From Saposhnikovia divaricata (lineage: Eukaryota; Streptophyta; Magnoliopsida; Apiales; Apiaceae): DNA of 64,000 bases. The notes under the pieces were generated by a model. It had not been told where the DNA came from. It did no database searches and saw only the letters and a list, made by a program, of their open reading frames with translations. The stretch spans positions 205,199,148 through 205,263,147 of the forward strand of contig CM071598.1 of assembly GCA_036435485.1 (NCBI GenBank). The letters are read 5' to 3'. Both the position numbers and the translations under genes were made by a program. Shown here piece after piece: positions 43,901-55,364 of this stretch (position 1 is its first letter; every line of letters starts with the position of its first letter).

Positions 43901-46900
43901 AGAGAAGCGAGGTATCGACCTCTCACAAATGTGAATAGCTTGGAGTTGAGGCCACCTAAATTGTTCAAGGGAGAATGTGCTGATATTACTTTCACCGAAG
44001 AAGAAGCTAGATGGGTACATCATCCTCATAATGATGCTCTGGTAGTGGCAATTCAGATTGGTTCGAAGAATGTCCATCGGGTTTTCGTGGACAATGGAAG
44101 CTCGGTGAATATACTATATTACAGTACTTATAAGAAGCTGGGACTTTTAGACAAGGATATGATTCAAGACAACGGATGGATCTATGGTTTTTCAGGAGAA
44201 TCGGTAAAAGTTATGGGAGTTTTCAAATTATCGGTAACTCTTGGGGAAGGAACTCTTTCTGTGACTCAAATGATGGATTTCATGATTTTGAATGTGGATT
44301 CATTACATAATGCTCTGGTAGGACGACCTCTGTTGAAGGAAATGAAAGTTGTGACCTCCATCTATCATCTCGCTATGAAATTTCCAACGCCAAATGGTGT
44401 GGGAACTGTACGGGGCTCTCAGCATGACTCGAGAGATTGCTACCATAAGGCGATTAAAGGGTTTAGAAGACAGCAGGATGGAGGGCGCGCCCTAACTGGG
44501 AGTGATTCAGGAGTCATGATTGTTGTCCCAGAGGAGGTAAAAGCCCATTATCTTGTCCAAGAACCTGAAGAGGAAGAACAACTGTACAGGGCGCGCCCTG
44601 AGTATGACACCTCGGTTCTTGATGATCTTCAAGAAGGAATGCTGGAAGAAATCGAGGAAGATGTAGAGGAAGTAATCTCATTTGATCTCAAGGGTGAGCA
44701 GGTTGAAGGGAGGCGAATGTTACTTGAAGGTTTGGTGCATACCCTTGTTGAGGAAGACTTCCCTCTTAAAGAGGACGTGCCCTCCAAGGATGCAACACCG
44801 GTTGAAGATCCTCGAAGTTTTGATTTCGACCTTGACCCAAGGACACCACAATCGGTGGAAAAGACTGGTCCTGCAGAGGATACAATTTCTATTTTGGTAG
44901 ATGAAAGGGATCCAACTAAGGTTCTGAAGATTGGATCGCAGTTGAACTCCAAGTTAAGAGGCATGCTCATCAACTTCCTTTTAAATAATCTGGATGTTTT
45001 TGTTTGGAGTCATGCTGATATGGTTGGGATTGATCTGAAGGTTATGTGTCACCGTCTGAATATAGATCCTACCAAAAAGGGAATCCGCCAGAAACGCCGG
45101 CCGGTAAGTGGAGAGAGAGCCATAGCATTGAAAGAAGAGGTGGATAGACTTCTAGATGTTGGGCTGATCAAGGAGTCATATTATCCAGATTGGTTGGCTA
45201 ATCCAGTTCTCGTGAAAAAACCAAATGGAAAATGGAGGACTTGTGTGGATTTCACTGATGAACAAGGCATGCACGAAGGATAGCTTTCCACTCCCGAGGA
45301 TTGATTAGTTGGTGGATGCCACGGCAGGACATGCTCTTTTAAGTTTCATGGATGCTTACTCGGGTTACAACCAGATCCCCATGTATGAACCGGATCAAGA
45401 GCACACTTCCTTTATTACGGATCGAGGATTGTATTGTTATATTGGGATGCCTTTCGGGTTGATCAATGCTGGCGCAACTTATCAGAGGTTGGTAAATATG
45501 ATGTTTAAAGATTTGATAGGGAAAACCATGGAGGTATACATGGATGACATGCTTGTTAAATCCTTAAAAGCGGAAGACCATGTAAAGCATTTGGAACAGA
45601 TGTTCGAGATTTTGAGGAAGTTCAGGATGAAGCTGAATCCTCAAAAATGTGTCTTCGGGGTAGAGTCCGGGAAGTTTCTAGGATTTATTGTCAATCATCG
45701 TGGAATCGAGGCAAATCCGGCAAAAATTAAATCTCTTCTTGATATGAAATCTCTGTCTAGTGTGAAGCAAGTTCAGAGTCTCACGGGAAGGATAGCTGCC
45801 CTTAATCGTTTCGTATCAAAATCATCGGATAAATGCAGAGAATTCTTCAAAGCAATAAAGGGGGCAGCCAAGGATTTTGTATGGACATCTGAATGTGAGG
45901 AAGCTTTTCAAAGAATAAAAGAGCATTTGGGAAATCCTCATCTTTTAGCTAAGCCTGCGGAAGGAGAAACGTTAATTTTATACTTGGCTGTTTCGGAACA
46001 TTCCATCAGTGCGGTGTTGGTAAGAGAAGAAGTTGATCATCAGTCTCCGGTTTACTATGTGAGTAAGCGTTTGCTCGATGCGGAAACCAGATACACTAGC
46101 ATGGAAAAGTTGGTTTATGCCTTAGTTCTAGCATCCAGGAAGCTTCGGCCTTATTTTCAAGCTCACAAGATTGAAGTTCGTACGGCATATCCATTTAGGG
46201 GAATTCTCCACAAACCGGAAACCTCTGGTCGAATGTTAAAATGGGCAATTGAGTTGGGACAATTTGATTTGGAATATACTCCAAGGACAGCTATCAAGGG
46301 TCAGGCTCTAGCTGATTTCATTCTTGAATTCGAGTCAGAAAATGAAGAAAAATCGATTGTATTGGTTGCGCCTGAAATTCCACTTAAGAGGGCGAGCCCA
46401 TTTGAAGAAGTTCCTCAACCTTGGTGGAAGTTACAAGTAGATGGAGTTGTCAATAGTGGGGGTGCTGGAGCAGTTATAATCTTGTTTACCCCCGAAGGGA
46501 ATCAACTCATGAGTGCTATTCACTTCAAATTTCAAACAACCAACAATGATGCAGAGTATGAAGCCTTGATTAACGGGCTAAGAATGGCTTTGGAGATGAA
46601 GGTAGCGAATCTCATTGTGTTAAGTGATTCAGAATTAGTGGTTGGGCAAGTAAAGGGAGGATTTCAGTACAGAGGTCCGAGGAAGAGCTTTACATGAGGT
46701 GCGCTCAGCGGTTGATCAAAAAGTTCCGAGAAGTACGGATAGAATGTATTCCACGAGATGAGAATTGTACTGCAGATGTGTTAGCCAAGTTAGGGTCCCA
46801 AAAAGATGCTATGCTGTTGGGAACAGTACCTTTGCAAATTCAGGAAGTACCTAGTATTCCAGAGATAGAAGTCATGGAAGTGGAATCGACTCCCAATGTT

Positions 46901-48138
46901 TCTTGGATGACTCCTATTCAGAGATATATCCGAGGAGGCGTACTTCCAAGTGAGAAGCTTGAAGCGAGGCGGCTTCGGTATCAAGCGGCTAGATTTGTGG
47001 AATATGATGGAATATTATATAAGAGGGGTTTTAATCAGCCACTTCTCAAGTGCATAGATGGAGATAAATGCAATTACATCCTTAGGGAGATTCATGAAGG
47101 GATTTGCGGCAATCACTCGGGGGTGATTCGTTAGCAATGAAGGTGTTAAGGCAAGGATATTATTGGCCTACCTTGAAGAAAGATGCTTATGAGTTTGTTA
47201 AGGCATGTGACAAGTGTCAGAGGTTTGCCAACTATTCTACCAGCCCTGTTACTACCTTGACTTCTTTAATGAGTCCATGGCCATTTGCTATGTGGGGAAT
47301 AGATCTCATTGGAGAACTCCCTAAAGCTAAGGGAGGTGTGAAGTATGCTGTTGTTGCTGTGGATTACTTTACCAAGTGGGCAGAAGCAATGCTCTTGGCC
47401 ACCATTACTGCAAGGAAAATTCGAGATTTTGTTTTCAACTCTATTGTGTGCAGGTTTGGAATTCCATATAAACTCGTGTCGGATAATGGAAAGCAGTTTG
47501 ACAACAAAGAGTTACGGAAGTTGTGTGATGACTTGGGGATAAAGAAAGAATTTGCAGCTGTGTATCATCCTCAAAGTAATGGGCAGACAGAGGCTATCAA
47601 CAAAATAATCAAGCATACCTTGAAGACGAAGTTGGAAGAAAGCAAGGGGAATTGGCCTGAAGAACTTCCCATGGTGTTGTGGTCATACAACACAACTCCG
47701 AGAACTACTACTGGAGAGTCTTCTTTTGTGTTGTCTTATGGATGTGAGGCGATGGTTCCAGTAGAAATTGGAGCGGGATCATTCAGGAGAGATTTCTATG
47801 ATGAAGAAATCAATATGGTAAATCAAAGGCTGGGTCTGGATTTTTTGGAAGAAACAAGACTCAATTCGCAGATGAGGTTGGCAACTTACCAGCAAAGGGT
47901 TGCAAGGTATTATAATCGAAAGGTGAAGACCCGTCTTTTTAAGGTGGGTGATTTGGTTCTTCGGAAGGTCATGCCAAATACAAGAGTAGCTGCTCATGGA
48001 GTCTTTGGCCCCAATTGGGAAGGTCCTTACAAGATCAAATCTATCATCTGGGAAGGCACTTATCACTTAGAAGACTTGGATGGTAACACAATACCAAGGG
48101 CATGGAATGCGGAGCATTTGAAGAAGTATTATCAATAG
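43901..48138 (+). pseudogene. pol: Tat pol with dual RNase H, at least four lesions
   Basis: The protease motif is VDNGSSVNIL (about 44085), where the family usually has D-T-G. RT has NPVLVKKPNGKWRTCVDF and YMDD at 45537-45548. A retroviral-type RNase H follows, then the extra archaeal-type RNase H typical of Tat (LQVDGVVNSGGAGA ... VLSDSELVVGQVKGGF). Integrase has ACDKCQRF, WGIDLIGELPK, VSDNGKQF and SNGQTEAINK. Lesions: a two-base loss near 45260, TAG 45306-45308, a one-base shift near 46675-46685, and a one-base loss in a G run near 47119. The frame ends at 48136-48138. The catalytic core is almost free of the palindrome. Confidence 0.88.
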
Positions 48139-48798
48139 GGTGCGGCTTCGGCCCCCTATTTTATGAAGGCTTATATTTAAGTTATAGACTAGTATCAATA
48201 ATTGTTCTCCTAGTCTAGGAGGGTAGTACATATACGCTTTCTTTAGTCCTAGTCGAGATTCGCTATTTTTATTCCACTTTTTTTGAAGCTTATTCTCCTT
48301 AGCTCGGGGGGTAATACATGTATACCTTCCCCTGTTCTGTTGAGACTTGAATTTAATAAAGAATTCATTTGAAGATTAATGAAGTATATCAAGACATTTT
48401 TTAGCTTTTTTTTAAAGATTGAAGTACAAGAGGCTGTGCCCTATGTCTTAGGGCGCGCCCTGTGAAGTCCTGCAAATTTTTACAAGTTAAAGAAATTCTG
48501 AAAAGGGCAATGCCTTAGGGCGCGCCCTGAGTAAAAATTTTAAAGATTTTTTGAAGGAATTTTATCACAGTAAAACAATCAAGTTGAAGATATTTTTTCT
48601 TAAATATAAAGGTTACGCCCTCGTGGAGGGCGCGCCCTGTCTGGAAGAACTTGACAAGAAAATAAGTAATAAACATATAAAGGTTCAAAAGGCATTTAAA
48701 AAAAGAGTTCGGGATTACAATTTGCAGGGTTTTACAAAGGACCCGCACCTTAAAAAGTTAAAAGTATGAACGAACAAGTTTGAAGAAAGATTGCAACC
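48139..48798 (+). other. spacer between pol and the antisense gene
   Basis: A/T-rich non-coding DNA with three perfect palindromes (48450, 48517, 48627) spaced 67 and 110 bp apart, and a duplicated GGGTAGTACATATACG/GGGTAATACATGTATACC motif near 48220-48325. No ORF is supported. Confidence 0.5.
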
Positions 48799-50689
48799 CT
48801 AAGGCGCGCCCTTAGAGGGTGAAGAAGGAACAACTTTGGGAGATGAAGGAGGCGCGTCTCGAGCATCATCAGGACGAACAGTTGTGAGAGGAGATACGTC
48901 TGCAGGAGGTGAGTTCTGAGTAGGGATAACTGTTGGAGGAGAGGTTTGAACATTATCAGTTGAGGGCGCGTCCTCGGAGGGATCCTCTAAGCCTAGTTCA
49001 ACTCTTTTTGCCTTGATGGCAGCAACTTCTTCAACTTTGAATTTTGCTACATCCTCAGCAGCAGCAGGACCAAACTTCTCCTCCCAGTTATAGTCAGGAT
49101 CATTAGCTAGAAAGCCAGTAAGATAGAAGTTGAATCCCTTCTCAAAGTTCTCATCCTCAATGGCTTCCCTCTGCTCTTTCAACTTAGCCTTTTCAATTTC
49201 CAGGGCATTCTGTTGAACTTGGAAATCCTCCTCCTCCTTCTTCAGCCTTTCGACTTGATCACAAAGATATTTGCCATAGTCAATGGATTTTTGAAGATCC
49301 ACTTGAAGGGTAGCAATGGTGGCATCTTTGGCATCACATTCTTTCTTCCACTTGTTATCAGTATCGATAACCATTTTTGAATACTTTCTGTTCTCAGCCT
49401 CAAGTCTGTTGATGTGCAGTTTTTCCTTGTGAACTCTCTGGGCGCGCCCTAGAGATTGGATGAGTAGTTGGGCAGATGCTCGAATCATGGATTCGGATTC
49501 CTCATCAGCATTCATGTTCTACCATGAATTAACTTCATCTTCTCCAATAAGAGGAGCTGCAGCTGGGCCAATCAAAGTTTCGACATATGAGGGCGCGCCC
49601 TCGGTTCTCGGTTTCTTGCCCCTGTCGATGAAGGGTCCTTGAGTATCCGCATTCCTTTTTAAGGACTCTGTGGAAGGAGTGACTACGTTACTAGAGTCCT
49701 TTCTTTGCACAGGGCGTGCCCTGGAATCAGATGTACCCGTTTGCTCAGTTTTCTTCTCTTTGTCATTTTTCTTTTTGGCAGCTCCAAATCCCCGAGGAAT
49801 CCTAGGAGCCATACCTGTTCAAAGACAAAAAAGAAGAAAGATTAGGCCGCGCCCTGGATAAAAAAGGCATTAAATAGGTTATACTAAAAAATTTTATGGC
49901 AAGTAATGAAGAAAGATTAGGACGCGCCCTATGCTACAACTTCTGTACCTTCATCGGAGTCAGAATTTTCATTTTCACTATTTCTAGAAGGGAATGTGGG
50001 AACGGGAATTCCCTTCCTAAACCTTTTAAACTTGCAAATATGTCCAATTCTATCAGACAAAATTCCTACTCTCTTTAAATTTTCTTCTGTGATTAAAGAT
50101 TGGAAGTTGAATTTTTCTGAGGCAACTTTCAGAACGGCTTTTGCACGAATTGAGGTCGCGCCCTTGAGTGTTTTCTGTGTTCTCTTATCTGTTAAAATTC
50201 GAAGGAGTCAATAAACAATTGGAAATTAAAAAATATAAGAAGGGAATAGGGCGCGCCCTGACTTACAAGGATTCGTGTTGAATTGTATACGAACTCGAGG
50301 AACATCCCAGACATAGAAGAAAGGTTCTTTCCAAAACTTGAGATGGCTGATTATTCCTTCGGAAAAACCTTTGTTGTTGTGAAGCTTATTGATTACGAGG
50401 TAGTAGTAACCAATGCTGGACTGTCGAATGCTGAAGAAATAGCTAACCTCATGCATGGAAGGAACTCCTAGTTCGAGGTCATGGTAAAGAATAAATAAAG
50501 CCAACACAAGTTTGTAGCTGTTGGGGGAGAGTTGGATGGGTGCTATGTCATACCACCTCAGTATTTGTTGAAGGTAGGGGTGTAAGGGCGCGCCCACACC
50601 AAGAGCTACAAGTTTAGGAGTTAAGACCATCCTTGGAATTTTGAAATTTTTACCATAATTGAAGATATGAGGGCGGTGATGAGCATATG
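48799..50689 (-). pseudogene. antisense gene (aORF) of the Tat element, interrupted
   Basis: The upstream exon is open on the minus strand from the Tekay junction at 50689 to 50267. It has IPRMVLTPKLVALGVGAPLHPYL, FYVWDVPRVRIQF and related blocks of the plant 'putative gypsy-type transposon' (PF04195-like) proteins known from Tat elements. A GTAAGT donor (50266 down to 50261) and a CAG acceptor after a T-rich tract (49815) bound a 452-nt intron. Splicing joins CCT-T to GT-ATG-GCT and keeps the frame. The downstream exon (49814-48799) starts basic (MAPRIPRGFGAAKKK), has a long coiled coil (RLEAENRKYSKM ... KEEEDFQVQQNA) and an acidic Pro-rich tail, and holds one TAG at 49519-49521. The 5' end is cut off by the Tekay insertion. 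Function unknown. Confidence 0.7.
49815..50266 (-). other. predicted intron of the antisense gene
   Basis: GTAAGT at the 5' end and TTTCTTCTTTTTTGTCTTTG then AACAG at the 3' end, read on the minus strand. Four palindrome copies or variants lie inside (50248, 50152, 49919, 49844). Confidence 0.5.
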
Positions 50690-53132
50690 TGTAAGAACCC
50701 CAAATTTTGGATATAATTAAAACTTTTTATTAAGTAATGATAAAATGAGGAACAATGATTCCGACAACAAGGTCACCAGCTCTAATGAATGGTGGTTTCA
50801 AAGAACAATGATTGTAATGAATGGATATTGCTTTGGACAATGATCCTGATGCATTGGTATATTGTCAGAATAGAGTAATTCGATGGTTGAGGACCTAGAT
50901 AAGAATAATCTACCATCCAGGAAGGAGCTAATGGATCCTTGAAGGGAAATCAGTACGTGCATAGTGTTTCCCATACGTGCATAGTGTTTCCTGTACGTGC
51001 ATAGTAATTTGGTGGATGAATAGTGATTTTGTAAGTTGGAAAACTTTTCACGCAACCCTATGTACGGGACGTGATATGGATGTTTCGAAGTCATATTAGT
51101 AATACGCGGAGGAAATAAGTGAATGCAGAGACGGTCGGAATTCAGAAATTCCAAATTCTTTTTCGGTATAATATTTGACCGGACAGTGGATTAAATATTA
51201 TTATAATCCAAGAATTGAGATATTAACCTTGAGGATTTGATATTTTGGGATGTTATTATATTTGATTTAAGAATGAGGGTAGGAAACCATTGAGGCAGTG
51301 AAACAAGCGTTCTAGAAACCGCTAAAACGTTATAACGAGATTAATCAATAAAGCGAACGAATCCTAGATTACGGATTAAGTTCGTATCGAGATTAAATAT
51401 CCTACATGGTCATCACGAGGATTATATTAAGGATTGGGGAAGGTATTATGAATATCGAGAAATTTCCCGGTAAACCCTAGAGGTGAAACTACTTAGTTAT
51501 TCGTCCGAACGATCAATGAATTGAGCAATAACCGGACAAAGAGACAAGCAGAGGGCCAAGAGGTATGATGAGCTAGTGTAAGGTGACATAATCACTTTAT
51601 GCAAGATAAGATCAAAGAGACCAAGCTAGTTACAAAGCTAACTAGCAATCTTAGCAATCAAACCAAGTACTTAGCATGCTTTCTCATCCTACCACACCAA
51701 ATTAAACACTTGTCCACCAAGATGATGTATTCCATGACCTAGTACCTTTAATAAAGCAACTTTATGTTAGATATTTTCACAATAATGCAAGAGAGCAAGG
51801 AACCAAGGCAAGGAACACAAAACACTCTCTCTTGAAAGCTCCATTCGGCTTTTCCTTAATTCAAGAATCAAAGTCCAAGCTTCCGCCATTGTTTGATCTC
51901 CAAATTTTTATGGTAAGTCCTATAATTCATAAAAGTAATACCCTAGAAATCTTGGCTTCAAACTCCATGTTTTCCATTTTCAAATAAATCATCCAAGCCT
52001 AGGGTGAATAGTGATTTTAAGAAACTAACTTTGATTTCTTGTTTTGTTTGGATGATCCAAGCTTTGTTAAGGTAATCTAAGGACTAGACAAGGCTTACCA
52101 AGTGTTATTCACTCTCCAAGGAAGGTATAAAGCTCAAGAACCCTTAGTACTACTTTGAGTTTATGGATCTTTTTGGATGGATATATAATGGAGAAGTGTT
52201 AGTATGTTTAGATCCATGTATGCATAATTGGTTGTTATTGATGTTCCATACTTGTTGGATTTGAGTTGTTCTTGAGACATCATGACTTAGAATAGATGAA
52301 AAACTCTAGGTCTTGAATTTGTTGTTGTTGGAGGATGATTTGATGATGATAAATATTTTGAAAAGCGTGTAAACATAGCCGTCGTAATGCCGAAATTTCG
52401 TTAACCTTAGGAAAAACAACTTGGACAGTAGATGTAACTCACTGCCTAGCTTTGCAATCTGCCATGATAGGATAGATAATGTTCCAAGCTTCGTTTTGGT
52501 ATAAGGAACGTGTGAAACGGACTTACGGTTTAGGAGTTACGGCCGGTTTACTAAAAGTATTTCGAAACCGTAAGTACGAGTTCGTTATTAAAATTGAACC
52601 CTCGTAAAATACGTAAGTCAGTGGCGAATCTTGGTAATTAAATACTAGAGGTAAAAAGGAAGGTGTGAGAGAAAACCTCATGTGAAACGGATCGTTTTCC
52701 GATTTTATAAAAATGTTCGAATCAAAGTTAATCGCAAACGAACCCTAAAAACCCGCTTGATTATAACTTCGGTAAAACACTTAGAAAACGGGCGATAAAA
52801 CTCGGAGCATAATATTGATTTGTAACGATCGACTTTAGAACTTGTATGACTTAAGTATGTCCCAAGTGTAAGTACACTGACATGTCGTATTAACGAACGA
52901 ATGTCGGGTCGGATCGATGATAAAAGGAATCCACTAAAAGGGGTATAACGAGATAACTCGAGAACGTGTTTCGATTTAAGTATAACTTAACGTTTAAGAT
53001 CTTAAGTGATTAATCCCGAATGCCTTGGCTATTTATAGATCACCAAGCTGACCCGGGACCCGCTACCACTACCCCTTACCGTACTCGACTACCAGGCAAG
53101 TTTCAATTCCCTCCTTTTAGGCTGTTGTTGTG

Positions 53133-53196
<64 letters not shown>

Positions 53197-55348
53197 TTCT
53201 GTTGTACATATGCCATAGCATGCATGCCTACTTTCAAGTTATATCATTATGCTTGTTACCTGATTGTTTATTGGCTTATAAATAAGACAGCTAACGTATC
53301 AATTATAAGCCAGTTAGGGAGTCAATATTTCTTGATATATCAAGGTTAACTCGAAGGAAAATATTCGACGAATATTATTTGAATATTCGTTCGAGATTAT
53401 TTATTTAACGATCCTTACTTCAAATAATTATTTGAACGTAACCATTCGACGAATAATATTTCTCAATATTCATTCAGAGTCGAATTGATTATCGTTTATT
53501 ATTTCGAATATTCTTCTAAAGATGAGACTACTAAATGAATATTATTTGGATATTCATTTAGAATATTATTTTATTAAATAAATATTACTTTTGAAAATTC
53601 ATTTAAGATATTAATTACTTGATGAATATTATTTTAAATATTCATCTAAATCCTGATTTATTTATCGAATATTATCTCGAATATTCCTTTAGGGCTTGGA
53701 TTACTAAATGAATATTACTTGATATTCATTTAGAATATTATTCATTAAATGAATATTACTTTTTGAATATTCATTTAAATTCCTAATTAATTATGAATAT
53801 TATCTTAAGTATTCCTTTCAGGCCCTATTAATTAATGAATATTATTTTGAATATTCATTTAAATATTTATTTATTCAATAAATATTCTCCTGATGTTTCA
53901 CCAGGGATTATTTTGAGAAATACCCTGATTCAAGATATCCTTTAATATTCTTAAATATTCTTTAAATATTCTTAATGCAATAAATATTCTCTGAATATTT
54001 ATTCCATACTTAGAATAACCTTAATAAGGTTTATCTTCTTCGATTATTACAGAAAATATTTCGGAGACATATTATTATTAATCTTATATCAAGAAAGGTT
54101 CTCAGACATCATTCTTCTTGAGTCTATCTCCCTAAAAATAAGGGAACCTTACTTGGAAAATGTTATTTATCTTGTCGACTTCCCGGTCATAAAGTATTCT
54201 CTTCACTCGCAACCCGGGTGCTATTGACTTATTAAGTCGTTGTTTACCTTCTCATCTTTCGAGGGGTAAGATTGTTGGAACAAGCTGATATTCATTACCA
54301 AGCAATAGCTTGGAAGTTATTGGTGAATTTTCCTTTCCACTAGATACGACTACTTTGTAGAGTCTTATCAACAAGTATCATACTTGGGGAAAGGGGGACG
54401 AACGTTACATTCAGAATCATGAATTCTATTTGAACTAGGAGTCGTGTAAGAGGCCGAGTAGCGCCGGTCCATCCCCTTTGGCCCAACCGTTGGCCGGGGA
54501 GAGCTAGTAAGGCGGTAGACAAGTAAAGCCGTCAGTTCTTCCTTCTACCGGTAGTAAATCTAATTTGAGCTGTACGATCTCGACTGATCATCAAGATTGG
54601 AACAGCGGGCGCGGTGAATACTCCATCATTGGTTCATCATCCAAACTTATTTATTTCCTGCAACATGATTACTGTTGGCAGAGCTGTAAAAGTATTCATA
54701 ACTGGAATTGCAATCTTTTCATGCAAGTTCCTCTTTTAATGGCAATGAGAATATCTCGCTTACTTTTGATGTAGCAGATATTTCTACAAACAAATACTTT
54801 GAGTTACCTCGTAACTTCATCGTTCATATTATACTGGCATCATTTCCGTAAATGCATGGCATATGGTTTGAAAGATACTTTTGAACTGTTTTATATTATC
54901 GTTCAGTTATATATTATTGTTGGTGGGCTATTGCTCACCCTTGCTTTATTATTATATCACAACAACAGCTAGACCAGATGACTCGCACAAGGCGCACTCG
55001 ACGCGGGCAAGGACGATGAGACTACCAGAGCTGAAGAAGAAGCTATTGGTAGGATATATTTATTCTTTCAGTACCAAGAATATGGTCTAGTATGACTTAT
55101 GTAAAGGGATGGCAAAGAGTATGTATTTATATTGAAATTCTTTTGGATTGTAAGAACTCATAATGCGATTAATAAAAATTTGATTGTTACTCTGATTTCA
55201 TCTCTGGGACTATAACGGGTGTGTTTTATATTGTTGTGTTGGGTCATAGAGACGTAATTTATTTTATGTTAAGGAAAGTTCAATTGTTGTGGACAGAATT
55301 GGAAACCGTAACCACCGGATCCCGGACCCCGGATCTGGGGGTGTTACA
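50690..55348 (+). repeat. Tekay-type 5' LTR, 4659 bp
   Basis: From TGTAAGAACCCC to GGGGGTGTTACA. It has three TACGTGCATAG units (50953-51009), a 55-bp (TA)n run (53139-53193) and the A/T palindrome array (about 53360-54000). Relative to the other two copies it lacks two blocks of about 60 and 30 bp near 53310-53370. Small ORFs in it are not real. Confidence 0.92.
53139..53193. repeat. (TA)n microsatellite
   Basis: About 27 TA units, against about 6 in the right LTR (63410) and the solo LTR (about 19965). A fast-evolving site within one LTR pair. Confidence 0.95.
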
Positions 55349-55352
55349 GAAG

Positions 55353-55364
55353 TGGTATCAGAGC
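55353..55364 (+). other. primer-binding site, initiator tRNA-Met
   Basis: TGGTATCAGAGC four bases after the LTR, as in Tekay/Del elements. Confidence 0.9.

Larger units (their letters stand above)
40599..50595. repeat. dispersed palindrome AGGGCGCGCCCT family
   Basis: Perfect GGGCGCGCCC cores begin at about 40600, 41928, 43775, 44483, 44589, 48451, 48518, 48628, 49440, 49591, 50249 and 50586. Ten of them have the full AGGGCGCGCCCT. The copy at 43772-43787 is a 16-bp perfect palindrome. One- or two-base variants lie near 40620, 40781, 40853, 42414, 44772, 46389, 48803, 48962, 49711, 49844, 49919 and 50152, with weaker ones at 42129, 42201, 42273 and 48850. Copies sit in the LTR, gag and protease-RT linkers, the spacer, and antisense exons and intron. 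Only one weak copy falls in RT-RNase H-integrase (45.3-48.1 kb). Confidence 0.85.
40498..50689 (+). mobile_element. Tat-type Ty3/gypsy element with antisense gene, 3' end missing
   Basis: A 907-bp LTR, a PBS-like TTGGCGCTAGAAGGAGG, gag-protease-RT-RNase H-aRNase H-integrase, a spacer and an antisense ORF match the Tat (Retand/Ogre-like) lineage. A Tekay element interrupts it at 50690 inside the antisense gene, and its 3' LTR must lie beyond the window. The CTGGG or similar target site at 40493-40497 cannot be paired. All coding regions are broken. It carries the dispersed AGGGCGCGCCCT palindrome described separately. Confidence 0.9.

Noticed and set aside
53134..53349. ORF beginning with an Ile-Tyr repeat
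   Set aside because: Produced by the (TA)n microsatellite.
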